Below, piece by piece: positions 18,075 through 26,398 of a stretch of DNA of 55,922 bases. This stretch comes from Polyangiaceae bacterium (GTDB lineage Bacteria; Myxococcota_A; Polyangia; Polyangiales; Polyangiaceae). Location: contig JAICUB010000042.1 in assembly GCA_025936045.1 (NCBI GenBank), forward strand, positions 1 to 55,922, read 5' to 3'. How positions within the stretch are numbered: position 1 is the first letter of the stretch; the number at the start of each line of letters is the position of its first letter. The position numbers and the translations under genes are program-made. The notes below the pieces were generated by a model. It was not told where the DNA came from, did not search any database, and was given only the letters and a program-made list of their open reading frames with translations.

Positions 18075-19949
18075 TCATTTTTTGCACATGCCGCTCCGGC
18101 AGCGTTCGCCGTGGTCACAGGTAATTTGGCAGCCGCCGCAATTCTTGTCGTCACCCGTCGTGTCGATGCATTTGCCGGAGCAGCTGCTCTGGCCCTGCGG
18201 GCACGAGGTGACGCAAACGCCGTCCCGGCACTGTGCGTCCTTGCCGCTGCACAGGGTCATGCAATCGCCGCAGTGAGCGTTGTCGACCGAGAGGTCCACG
18301 CACGCGTTATCGCACTCGGCCAGCGTGCCCGTGCAGGTGAAGGTGCAGCTGCCCGCGCTACACAGCGGCGTCGCGCCGGGCGGTGCCTTGCATGCGCGCG
18401 AGCAGCCGCCGCAGTTCGAGCTGTCGTCGTCGGTGTCGACGCACGAGCCATTGCAATTCGTGGTGCCCGCCGAGCAGAGCGTCACGCAGGCGCCGCCGTT
18501 GCAGACGGCTCCCCCGCTGCACGCGCGGTCGCAGGCGCCACAATGATCCCGGTCGGAATTCAGGTCGACGCAGGCGCCGCCGCACACGGTATAGCCGGGG
18601 CTGCAAGCCAGGCCGCAGGCGCCCTGCGTGCAGACGGGAAGGCCGTTCGAGAGGGTCGGGCAAGCGTGATCGCACGCCCCGCAGTCGAGAACGTCGGTCG
18701 CGGCGTCGACGCAGGCGCCGTTGCAGGCTGAAAAGCCCGGATCACAGGCGATGCCGCACGCGCCGTTGCAGGTGGCGTGACCATGCTCCACGTTCGGGCA
18801 GCTCTCGCCGCAGCCGCCGCAATTGGCCGGGTCGGTAGCGACATCGACGCAGACGTCGTTGCAGCTCGAGGTACCGTCTGGACAAGCGCTCGAGCAGCGC
18901 CCGCCGGAGCACGCTTGACCCGCGGCGCACGACTGATCGCACCCGCCACAGTGCGCGGCGTCGGCCGCGGTGTCCACGCATTCTTCGCCGCAGACCGCGA
19001 GCCCCGCGTCGCAAAGCACCGCGCACGCGCCGTCGACGCACGCGGCAGCGCCGTGGACCGGCGTCGGGCATGCCGTGTCGCAGGCGCCGCAGTGGTTCGG
19101 ATCCTCGTCGAGCCTCACGCAGACTTTACCGCACGAGGCAAAGCCGGATTCACAGCTCACTTTGCAAGTCCCGTCGCGGCACGTCGCGCTGCCGTGATCC
19201 GGCGAATTGCACGAACTGCCACAAGCTCCGCAGTTCTCGAGCGAGCTCGCGAGGTCGACGCAGGCGCGGTCGCACACCACCGTGCCGTCCGGACAGCCTT
19301 CCGCGCACGCGCCCGCGGCGCAGACTTGGCCGACGGCGCAGCTCGTCGCACAAGCACCGCAATGAGCGGGGTCGTCGTTCAGCACGACGCAGGCGTTGCC
19401 GCACGCGGTCTCGCCGTCGTCGCAGTCATTGCCGCAGCGGCCTTGCTCGCACGTGGCGCGACCACCCGACGGCACCGGGCAGCGTACGCCGCAGTCTCCG
19501 CAATTTTCGGGGTCGTCGTCCACGCTCGCGCAGCGCGAGCCGCAAGCCACGAAGCCGTCCTCGCAAACGAAATTGCAGCGTCCGTCGACGCAGACGGGGA
19601 CACCGTGCAGCGGCGCCGAGCAGCGCGCGCCGCACCCGCCGCAATGCTCGGTATCGTTCGTCGTGTCCACGCACGCGCCGGCGCACGCCGTCTCGCCGGC
19701 GCAACCCTCGCCGCGGGCGCCCGCCTCGCCCGCGGCCGCGCCGTCTCCCGGGTCGGCGACCGGCCGTACACAAATGTCGGTCGAGAGGTCGCATACCCAG
19801 CCCGTGGCGCAACGCCCTTCCGTGTCGCAGGCACGCCCGGCGGGGTCGAAAGCGAGCCGCGAATCGCAGGCGCCGAAGCAGAGTACCAGCATTCCGCTCA
19901 CGAGGACGGCAGTGCGACTGCCGCCAGCGTTACGCCCGTGCGCGCGCAT
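18075..19949 (-). CDS. Cysteine-rich lipoprotein with 12 tandem repeats
   Basis: 624 aa. Signal peptide with lipobox FGAC, a short Cys-containing N-terminal domain, then 12 repeats of about 45 residues. Each contains a core like NCGGCGESC or HCGACDTAC preceded by CVDxxxD and followed by GxxxCxxGxC, giving about eight Cys per unit, presumably all in disulphides. Proteins of this kind occur in myxobacteria (an MXAN_6577-like cysteine-rich family in my recollection) and are often misannotated. Likely a rigid rod-like surface protein. It starts directly after the stop of the TPR protein gene (TGA followed by ATG, no gap), so the two are co-translated, third in the order kinase, TPR, lipoprotein. 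Confidence 0.82.
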   Translation of the reverse strand: MRAHGRNAGGSRTAVLVSGMLVLCFGACDSRLAFDPAGRACDTEGRCATGWVCDLSTDICVRPVADPGDGAAAGEAGARGEGCAGETACAGACVDTTNDTEHCGGCGARCSAPLHGVPVCVDGRCNFVCEDGFVACGSRCASVDDDPENCGDCGVRCPVPSGGRATCEQGRCGNDCDDGETACGNACVVLNDDPAHCGACATSCAVGQVCAAGACAEGCPDGTVVCDRACVDLASSLENCGACGSSCNSPDHGSATCRDGTCKVSCESGFASCGKVCVRLDEDPNHCGACDTACPTPVHGAAACVDGACAVLCDAGLAVCGEECVDTAADAAHCGGCDQSCAAGQACSGGRCSSACPDGTSSCNDVCVDVATDPANCGGCGESCPNVEHGHATCNGACGIACDPGFSACNGACVDAATDVLDCGACDHACPTLSNGLPVCTQGACGLACSPGYTVCGGACVDLNSDRDHCGACDRACSGGAVCNGGACVTLCSAGTTNCNGSCVDTDDDSSNCGGCSRACKAPPGATPLCSAGSCTFTCTGTLAECDNACVDLSVDNAHCGDCMTLCSGKDAQCRDGVCVTSCPQGQSSCSGKCIDTTGDDKNCGGCQITCDHGERCRSGMCKK

Positions 19950-20741
19950 TCAGAAAGAGCCCTCGACGCCGCCGAAGCAAGCGGTCGGCAGACATGCGAC
20001 GCGAGGTTCGGCGCGACGGCCACGCCCGAGATCGATCGCCATCAGCGCGCCGCCCGTCACGACGAGCGCGCCGCCTACCCCGAAAAGCACGCGCGCCACG
20101 GCCTGAGCGTCGCGCATGCGCCGATAATCGTCGACGTACGCGAGCTGAGTGGATGCGCTGCGCGCGTCGCTTTCGGCGCCACGCCGCGAAAATTCACTGA
20201 TGCCGGCGCCGACGAGGAAGGCTCCGCCCGTGCCGAGCGCGAGCCAGGACCAAGGCGCGAAGCTCGGGCGCTCCGGAACGTCGGTGTTCGCGCCGTTGGC
20301 GAGGGGTGCGGCAGGCGGCGCGCTTCCGGCGACGAGCGGCTGTCCGGTTTGCACGGCGGGTGCGGGCTCCGAAACCGAAGAGTCGAGCGCAGCCATGCGT
20401 GCACGGACGAGGTCGGCATTCGGCGCGTCCGGCGCGCGCCGGAGGTACTCGCGGTACGAGTCGATCGCTCGTGAAGGCTCGCCGAGTCGCTCGTACGCGC
20501 GCGCAATGTCGAAGGCCAACGCTGCTCGTGGCGCGAGCGCGTCCGCGTCGGAGAACGCGCGGATCGCCTCGGCGTAGCGACCCTCTCGGTAAGCCGACTT
20601 TCCTTGCTCGAAGCGCAGCTTGGCCACCTCGGGCGAGGGCGGCTCATCAGCCGCCGCTCGGCCCGCGGTCATCAGTAGGGCCAATGCCAGCCCAGGCCAT
20701 GCCCGCCTCGTCCACCGATTCCTCGTCTCCGTTTTCCGCAT
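19950..20741 (-). CDS. TPR protein with two C-terminal membrane segments
   Basis: 263 aa. Signal peptide ending near TAGRAAA, TPR helices at about 36-110 (LRFEQGKSAYREGRYAEAI, ALAFDIARAYERLGEPSRAI), a Pro-rich linker, TM1 (WLALGTGGAFLVGAGI), a loop of about 40 residues and TM2 (VLFGVGGALVVTGGALMAI). It lacks the PEGA domain present in the paralogue at 10982. The gene starts 9 bases after the stop of the Ser/Thr kinase and abuts the Cys-rich lipoprotein gene. By analogy it may link kinase signalling to deployment of the lipoprotein; that is inference from order and architecture only. Confidence 0.75.
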   Translation of the reverse strand: MRKTETRNRWTRRAWPGLALALLMTAGRAAADEPPSPEVAKLRFEQGKSAYREGRYAEAIRAFSDADALAPRAALAFDIARAYERLGEPSRAIDSYREYLRRAPDAPNADLVRARMAALDSSVSEPAPAVQTGQPLVAGSAPPAAPLANGANTDVPERPSFAPWSWLALGTGGAFLVGAGISEFSRRGAESDARSASTQLAYVDDYRRMRDAQAVARVLFGVGGALVVTGGALMAIDLGRGRRAEPRVACLPTACFGGVEGSF

Positions 20742-20750
20742 CGTGTTCGC

Positions 20751-22181
20751 TCAATAAGGATCAATCAGGTCCGAAGCCTCGTCCCGCCGCGCCACGGACG
20801 AGCGGCTTGCGGTGCCGCGCGCCGAGGGCGCCAGTCCTACCGACCTCGGCGTCGCGATCGAGCCGCCGCTCTGCGGGCGGGGTGCCGCGAGCGGGCGCGG
20901 TGCTGCCGAGCGCTCCGGCATCCGGTCGGACGCTGCCGTACCCGAGACGACTTCGACGCGCGGCGCTTCCGGCAGATTCGGGGTTCGAGCAGCCGAGAGG
21001 GGCGAAGCGATATCGGCGGAGGCGACCTGCCGCGCCGGTCGGGCCGTGCTCGAGGCTTGCCGACGCGCCACGTTCTCTTCGGCACGGCTCCGCCCCGCGA
21101 ACCCCCACGCCCCGGCAGACACGAGCGCGACGGCGATGCCGGCGGCCGAAAGCCCGAGCTTCGTCCGGCGGGCGCCCTGGCCACGGCGGGCGTTCTGGAC
21201 GACCACCGGTCGGCTACTCGCTGGCTCGGCCGGTCCCTCGAAGCTCGTGGCGAGCCAGCGGCGTTCGAGAAGAACGCCCGAGATGTCGTCGCGGACGCCC
21301 TCGCTCGCGAGCCAGCGCGCGAGCGCCACGCTAAGCTCGTCGATCGACGACCAGCGGTCCGCGGGGTGCTTCGCGAGCCCGCGCGCGATGATGCCCCAAA
21401 GCCGTGGATCACAGGGCGCGAACTGGTCGACGGGAGTCGCTTCGTCGATCACGGCTGCCCGCAGGACCGCCTGGACACTCGCGCCCTCGAACGGCCTGCG
21501 TCCCGTCAAGAGCTCGTAAAGCGTGACGCACAAACCCCAAACGTCGGCGCGGTGGTCGAGGTCGTCGTGGCCGAGTGCCTGCTCCGGCGCCAGATAGCCG
21601 GGCGTGCCCACCACGAGGCCGTCGGCGGTGATGTGGCGCGTGCCCCGCGCGTTAGGCAGCTTGACGGTACCGAAATCGAGCAGCTTCGAGCGGAGCCCGT
21701 CCGCGGTTTCACAGAGGAAAATATTTTCCGGCTTCACGTCGCGATGCACGATTGTCTGCGCGTGCGCCGCCGCAAGCGCGTCGGCGATCGGCAACAACAG
21801 CCGAACGGCCTCGTGCGCTTCGACACGCCCGTCGCGGTCGAGCAGATCTCGCAGCGTTTCGCCCTCGAGCAGTTCCATCACGACGAAGGGTTGCCCGTCC
21901 GAGGTGCGATCGACGTCGAAGACGCGAACGATCGCCGGATGGCAGAGCCGCGCAATGACGCGAGCCTCGTCTACGAGACGCAGCGTCTGCTGTTCGCTCG
22001 AGTCGCCGTTCACGAGCTTGACGGCCACGGCGGCATCGAGCGCGAGGTTCGTCGCGTGCCAGACGGCGCCTTGGCCGCCCTCCCCGAGCGGCCGTTCCAG
22101 CCGGTACTTGTCGGCTAGCACCTCACCGGCGACGTAGGCCGTACGCACCTGGGGCTCCGGGCACGTGGGGGCCGCGACCAT
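20751..22181 (-). CDS. Transmembrane Ser/Thr protein kinase
   Basis: About 476 aa. Complete catalytic set: LGEGGQGAVWHA, VAVKLV, IVHRDVKPEN, DFGTVK, GTPGYLAPEQ. Kinase domain to about residue 285, then a basic linker, one membrane segment (LGLSAAGIAVALVSAGAWGF, about 340) and a Ser/Arg/Pro-rich extracytoplasmic tail. Start: ATG 22181 is chosen over ATG 22217 because a near-consensus sigma-54 promoter lies between them with predicted transcript start at about 22182; starting at 22217 would add 12 residues. Neither start has a Shine-Dalgarno. Followed closely by the TPR and Cys-rich lipoprotein genes, forming a three-gene operon. Confidence 0.9.
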   Translation of the reverse strand: MVAAPTCPEPQVRTAYVAGEVLADKYRLERPLGEGGQGAVWHATNLALDAAVAVKLVNGDSSEQQTLRLVDEARVIARLCHPAIVRVFDVDRTSDGQPFVVMELLEGETLRDLLDRDGRVEAHEAVRLLLPIADALAAAHAQTIVHRDVKPENIFLCETADGLRSKLLDFGTVKLPNARGTRHITADGLVVGTPGYLAPEQALGHDDLDHRADVWGLCVTLYELLTGRRPFEGASVQAVLRAAVIDEATPVDQFAPCDPRLWGIIARGLAKHPADRWSSIDELSVALARWLASEGVRDDISGVLLERRWLATSFEGPAEPASSRPVVVQNARRGQGARRTKLGLSAAGIAVALVSAGAWGFAGRSRAEENVARRQASSTARPARQVASADIASPLSAARTPNLPEAPRVEVVSGTAASDRMPERSAAPRPLAAPRPQSGGSIATPRSVGLAPSARGTASRSSVARRDEASDLIDPY

Positions 22182-22191
22182 GCCAGGCCAG

Positions 22192-22208
22192 AAGCACTGG
22201 CCGTGCCA
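22192..22208 (-). promoter_or_regulatory. Strong candidate sigma-54 promoter
   Basis: On the minus strand TGGCACGGCCAGTGCTT matches the -24/-12 consensus TGGCACGRNNNTTGCW at all but one position (GTGC for TTGC). GG (22207-22206) and GC (22195-22194) are exactly 10 bases apart, and a C precedes the first T as in the extended consensus. The +1 would be about 22182, one base before the ATG at 22181. Function is inferred. Confidence 0.5.
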
Positions 22209-22326
22209 GCTGCCCATGACGAGGGTGGAAGGCTCCCGCTCGTGCCCGCGTCATCGGCGCGAGAAAGCGGACCGCTCCAAAATGTCACACACGTCGCGAG
22301 CTGTCTCGGGACTCGAGGCGCGCCAG

Positions 22327-23844
22327 TCAGTGTCTCAACCTCACCCAATCCCTCATATACGCCCAGTCACTCTTCTCGATTGTCCCCGTTGCCACCGCCA
22401 AAACCAAGAACACTCCCACCACCGTCACTACCTCAGCGCCCAACAACACCGCTGCGGGCGCCTTCAACGAGAACTTCACTCCGAACCCCACCGCTCCCGC
22501 GACGACGCCAAAGCCCAACACCCGCAAATACCCGCCCACGGGAAACACCCGCGCTACCGGCACCTTCGCGGCCCGCGCGATGAAGTACACGTAAGTCGTG
22601 ACGTGCAGCACGAACGCGAACGCCGCGCCCATCGCCGGCCCGACGAAACCCACCGTCAGCACGAGCGGGATCCCGAAGAGCGCATTGTAGAAGAGCCCGA
22701 GCGCGGCCGCGCGCACCACGTAACCGGGTCGACCGGCCGCGAGGATCACGTTTCCGAACGAGGCGACCCGCAAGAACGTGAGCACCGAGTACCAGCGGAA
22801 GATCACCGCCGCCGAGGCGTATGCCTTGGTGAACATGAGCGGCATCAGCTCGTCCGCGCCGACCACGAGCGCCATGGTCACGGGCACGACGACGAGCGCC
22901 ACCTTGCGGATACTGCGCCCCCAAATCTCGAGCGCCGCGTAGGGATCATTCGCCTGAAATAGCCGCACGAGCTCCGGCGTGTAAGCGGCTCCCACCGAGT
23001 ACGCGATCGTCCCGACGATCGGCACCTGCCAGGCGCCCGCCTGGTAATCGGCGAAGCGCATGTTCGGCAGCACCAGCAAAATCAACCAGCGGTCGAGCTG
23101 CGAGTTGATCTGCCCGAGCTGTTCCGTCGCCCCGAGCGGCAGCGCGAACGCGAACAGCGCCCGCCACGTGATCGGGCTCGGCGCGCGCGGAACGCGGCCG
23201 TAGAGCTGATGGAGCTCCCAAAAGAGTACGAGCGCGAACGCCCAGCGCACGAGCGCGTACACGACGATCACCGTCGCGATGCTCGCCTGCAGCGCCAGCG
23301 GCACCAGCGTCGCAAGCGTGAGGCTTATCGTGCGCACCACCTGGAGCCCGGCGGAATGGCGGGCGCGCCCCTCGGCGACGAGCAGGTTCGGTAGCAGCCG
23401 AAACGGCAAATCCGCGATGAGTGACGGCGCGAGGATCAGCGTCAAATGGAGCTGCGCGCGAAAGGTCGGGGTTCCGACGGTGGAGGGCAAGAGCGCCACG
23501 ACGGCCGCCACCGTCGCGACGAGCAGCGCGCCGCAGAAGCCGAGCGTCGCAGACGTGAAGACGATGCGCAGCGCTACCGCTCGGCGGGCCGGAGGCTCGC
23601 GGTTGCTCACCTGGTAGAGCAGCGTGGCCGAGAGGCCGAGGCTCAGGAGCATCGCGAGCGTCTCGTACACGAGCGTGATCGAGAGCAGCTTCGCCACGTC
23701 GGCCTTGCCGATCAGGCGGACGATGAGGAGCGGCGTCAGCGCCGACGAGAGCGTGGCGAGCGTCGTGCCGAGGACGAGAGCTCCCGCTTGGCGGGCCGGC
23801 TCGGGCTTTTTCTGGGCGTCCACGCGGTCGGGGTCTCGTATCAC
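22327..23844 (-). CDS. Polysaccharide/oligosaccharide flippase (Wzx/MATE-like)
   Basis: About 505 aa with 12 or so hydrophobic segments, of the polysaccharide-exporting MOP superfamily that flips lipid-linked glycans across the inner membrane. Typical landmarks: early TM pair with VLGTTLATLSSALTPLLIVRL, the region ATLLYQVSNREPPARRAV, and WYSVLTFLRVASFGNVILAAG in the second half. GTG 23844 overlaps the upstream glycosyltransferase stop as GTGA, so translation is coupled, and the few residues before the first TM segment suit this start. It is the last gene of a three-gene minus-strand run with two glycosyltransferases; together they point to surface glycan assembly and export. Confidence 0.82.
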   Translation of the reverse strand: MIRDPDRVDAQKKPEPARQAGALVLGTTLATLSSALTPLLIVRLIGKADVAKLLSITLVYETLAMLLSLGLSATLLYQVSNREPPARRAVALRIVFTSATLGFCGALLVATVAAVVALLPSTVGTPTFRAQLHLTLILAPSLIADLPFRLLPNLLVAEGRARHSAGLQVVRTISLTLATLVPLALQASIATVIVVYALVRWAFALVLFWELHQLYGRVPRAPSPITWRALFAFALPLGATEQLGQINSQLDRWLILLVLPNMRFADYQAGAWQVPIVGTIAYSVGAAYTPELVRLFQANDPYAALEIWGRSIRKVALVVVPVTMALVVGADELMPLMFTKAYASAAVIFRWYSVLTFLRVASFGNVILAAGRPGYVVRAAALGLFYNALFGIPLVLTVGFVGPAMGAAFAFVLHVTTYVYFIARAAKVPVARVFPVGGYLRVLGFGVVAGAVGFGVKFSLKAPAAVLLGAEVVTVVGVFLVLAVATGTIEKSDWAYMRDWVRLRH

Positions 23845-25091
23845 ACCGAGCCCGCTCGAGCGCCGGTGCCCGCCGATTTTTCGGCGAGAGCGCGCTCGAC
23901 GTGAACGAGGATGCGCGCGACACGGTGCTCCCACGTGTTCTCGGACGCGAGTTTCAGTCTTTCTGCGAGTCCGGCCACAGGCTCCGCGAGGGCCGCTTCG
24001 CAGGCCGAGACGAAGTCCTCGGCACTGCGCGCGACGCGCGCGGCGGCGTAATAGTCACGCAAAGCAGGCAACTCGCTGATGACGAGCGGCTTGCCGCTGG
24101 CCAAAAGCTCGAAGAATTTGATGGGGAACGAGTAGGTCGTGTACTCGTTGATGCGGTAGGGGATGACGCCGAGATCGAAGCCTTTGACGTAGCCGGGCAA
24201 GAGCTCGTACGCGCGGTGGCCGAGCAGATGCACGTTCGGCTCCGCCCGGAGCACGCTCACGTCCGTCGTCGGATCGCCGACGCCGACCGGGCCCACGAGG
24301 ACGATCGAGTAGTCTCGATGCCGGCGCGCGAGAGCGGTGAGCCAATCGGCGTGAAGCTTGTAGTCACTCACCGCGCCGAGAAAGCCGATGACCGGACGCG
24401 GGAGCCGCGTAATCTCGTCCGGGACCTTAGTGTCGGCGTCGCGCGCGCGGCTGAAGTGGTCGAAGTCGCCGACGTTGTGCACGAGGTGCGTGCGGGTAGG
24501 ATTGAGCGGTCGCTTGCGCTCGAAGAGGCCGACGCTCGTCGTCGTCACGACGTCGGCGGCGGCAGCGAGCGCTGCCTCGCGTTCGATGAGCCAGCCGGGA
24601 TCGGCCTTGTAGGTCGGAAATTCCGTGTACTCGTCGACGCAGTCGTAAACGACGAGGCGGTGCGGGAGCTCGCGCACCTTCGCGCCGTAACCGGGGTGAT
24701 AGACCCAAATCACGGGATTTTCGACGCCTTCACGCGCTAGAAAGCGCCCGAGGAGCGCGAGCCTCAGGTCGAAGTTCGCGTAGATCGAGAAGGGGTGACT
24801 CGCGGGCTTCTTGCGGACGAAGGCGCGCGGAGAGAGGAACTCGAGCACCGTCACGCCCGCCTGCTCGTAGCGCACGGGGTCGAGAACGGCGCCCGCCGGA
24901 GAGCGGAGCGGCGTCGCGTGCATGAGCTTTTTGCGCACGAGCGCCGGCAGCGGGTTCGGACCGAAGCTCACGTAGTAGACGCGATGCTCACGCGCGAGCC
25001 GGCTCATGATGTGCTGCTTGTTCGTCCACATCCCGTCCTGCCAGGGCTGGGACGAGAGGCACACGATGGTGAGTCGCTCGCGGAGACTCAA
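23841..25091 (-). CDS. GT-B glycosyltransferase
   Basis: About 416 aa. N-terminal Rossmann half (IVCLSSQPWQDGMWTNKQHIM, a typical opening for this group), VVYDCVDEYTEFPTY, and a C-terminal nucleotide-sugar half with VIGFLGAVSDYKLHADWL, VHLLGHRAYELLPGYVKGFD and FPIKFFELLASGKPLVISE (the acidic E of the E-x7-E type region). Similar to TuaH-like or 'glycosyltransferase group 1' enzymes. The start is proposed as TTG 25091, which overlaps the upstream stop as TTGA and has GGGAG about 9 bases upstream; a longer frame to 25181 overlaps the upstream gene by 94 bases and is less likely. Donor and acceptor are unknown. Confidence 0.8.
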   Translation of the reverse strand: MSLRERLTIVCLSSQPWQDGMWTNKQHIMSRLAREHRVYYVSFGPNPLPALVRKKLMHATPLRSPAGAVLDPVRYEQAGVTVLEFLSPRAFVRKKPASHPFSIYANFDLRLALLGRFLAREGVENPVIWVYHPGYGAKVRELPHRLVVYDCVDEYTEFPTYKADPGWLIEREAALAAAADVVTTTSVGLFERKRPLNPTRTHLVHNVGDFDHFSRARDADTKVPDEITRLPRPVIGFLGAVSDYKLHADWLTALARRHRDYSIVLVGPVGVGDPTTDVSVLRAEPNVHLLGHRAYELLPGYVKGFDLGVIPYRINEYTTYSFPIKFFELLASGKPLVISELPALRDYYAAARVARSAEDFVSACEAALAEPVAGLAERLKLASENTWEHRVARILVHVERALAEKSAGTGARAGSV

Positions 25092-26338
25092 GCCGCGCTC
25101 CCGGGCAAGGCGACGCCGAGCCCCCGCAAGAGCTCGAGCATGCGCGCGCCGACCACGCTTTCCGCGTAGCGAGCGCGGCACGCCGCATCGGCGAGGGCGC
25201 GGCGCTTCTCGACCTCGGCGTCGGAGAGGCGCCGGATGCGCGCAAAGCCGCCGGCGATGGCGTCCGGCTCGAGAGCGTCGACCACTTCGCCGAATTTACC
25301 CTGCTCGAGGATCTCCGCGGGGCCGCCGTGATCGGGGCCGAGAGCGAGCAGCCCGCGCGCGACGGCTTCGGGGAAAACCAAGCCGAAGGGCTCGTCGAGC
25401 GGCACGCACGCGAAGACGTCGCTCGAGGCCGAGAGCTCGGCGAGCTCGGCGTCCGACAAAAAGCCGTGAAAGCGCACCGCGGACGCGACGCCGAACGCTT
25501 TCGCCAGCTCTTCGAGCGACGCGAGCGCCGGACCCGTCCCGACGATGGAGAGCGTGGCGCGCGGGTCGGTGCGCTGCCGGTAGCGCGAAAACCCCTCGAG
25601 CAGCGTGTCCAGATTCTTCAGCCACTCGAGCCGGCTCGCGCACAAGATGCGCAGGCCGTCGCGCGCGAGCGGCCCCTTCGCGACGACGCGGTCGGGGAAA
25701 CGCACGATGGGCGGCAATACTTCGGCGTTCGCGCTCGGGTAAATCCGGTGGACGCTCTGCTTCGTGTAGTCGCTGAGCGCCCACACGGCCGAAAGCCCCA
25801 GCACGCCCGCACGATCGGCCGCGACCTGGCTCGGACGCCGCCGCCCGACGAGCGGCCAAGCGCCTGCCGGGCTCGCGAGCGAGGTCCGGTAGTAGTGCGG
25901 CCCGTGGCGCATCGGCGCGCGCTCGACGTTCGCGGCCAGGTACGGATTCGACGCCTCGGGGTGGAGCCAGCGCGGCGCTTCGAGACAGTGCCAGACGCGC
26001 ACCCGCGGACTTTCGGCGGCCCCGAGCGCGGCGCTCAGCGGAAAGCCGTGGGCGAGCGCCACGTCCGTGCCCGCGAGCTCGCGCAACAGCCACTCGAGGC
26101 GGCGCCGTCCGAGTGTGCGCGTGAGGCGCGGCCTCGGGCCCCGGGCGACGCGGTGCCAGGCGTCCACGGGCACCCCGGCGAGGCGTTCATCCCAATTTTG
26201 CGGGTCGTAGATCAACGTGCGGACGCGCACGTCGGCTCCCGTGCGTTCGAAAAAGCGCGCCTGATCGACCAGCAGCACCTCGGCGCCGCCCACCGCGTCG
26301 AGCGCGCGATGAAGGAACCGCACCTGAGGCCGGGGCAT
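25088..26338 (-). CDS. GT4-family glycosyltransferase
   Basis: 416-aa retaining GT-B glycosyltransferase. N-terminal GGAEVLLVDQARFFERTGADV is the usual acceptor-side glycine-rich opening; the C-terminal half has ILCASRLEWLKNLDTLLEGF, LSIVGTGPALASLEELA, VRFHGFLSDAELAELSASSDVFACVPLDEPFGLVFPEA, a textbook GT4 E-x7-E region. Start ATG 26338, divergent from the glycosyltransferase at 26399 with 60 bases between. First gene of the three-gene minus-strand run ending in the flippase. Confidence 0.87.
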   Translation of the reverse strand: MPRPQVRFLHRALDAVGGAEVLLVDQARFFERTGADVRVRTLIYDPQNWDERLAGVPVDAWHRVARGPRPRLTRTLGRRRLEWLLRELAGTDVALAHGFPLSAALGAAESPRVRVWHCLEAPRWLHPEASNPYLAANVERAPMRHGPHYYRTSLASPAGAWPLVGRRRPSQVAADRAGVLGLSAVWALSDYTKQSVHRIYPSANAEVLPPIVRFPDRVVAKGPLARDGLRILCASRLEWLKNLDTLLEGFSRYRQRTDPRATLSIVGTGPALASLEELAKAFGVASAVRFHGFLSDAELAELSASSDVFACVPLDEPFGLVFPEAVARGLLALGPDHGGPAEILEQGKFGEVVDALEPDAIAGGFARIRRLSDAEVEKRRALADAACRARYAESVVGARMLELLRGLGVALPGSAA

Positions 26339-26385
26339 CGGCGGCCCGATGTATCACACCTCCCCCCGGGCCGCCCCGAGCTCGA

Positions 26386-26393
26386 CTATCGTC
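26386..26393 (+). promoter_or_regulatory. Candidate -10 element shared by two glycosyltransferase genes
   Basis: CTATCGTC followed by five bases and the GTG at 26399. The identical octamer with the same five-base spacing precedes the GTG at 28618 on the other strand. No convincing -35 box. Confidence 0.3.
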
Positions 26394-26398
26394 GCCCC

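Noticed and set aside
23845..23934. Upstream extension of the flippase frame to 23934
   Set aside because: Overlaps the end of the glycosyltransferase gene by 94 bases with a basic, non-homologous sequence; GTGA-coupled start at 23844 is better.
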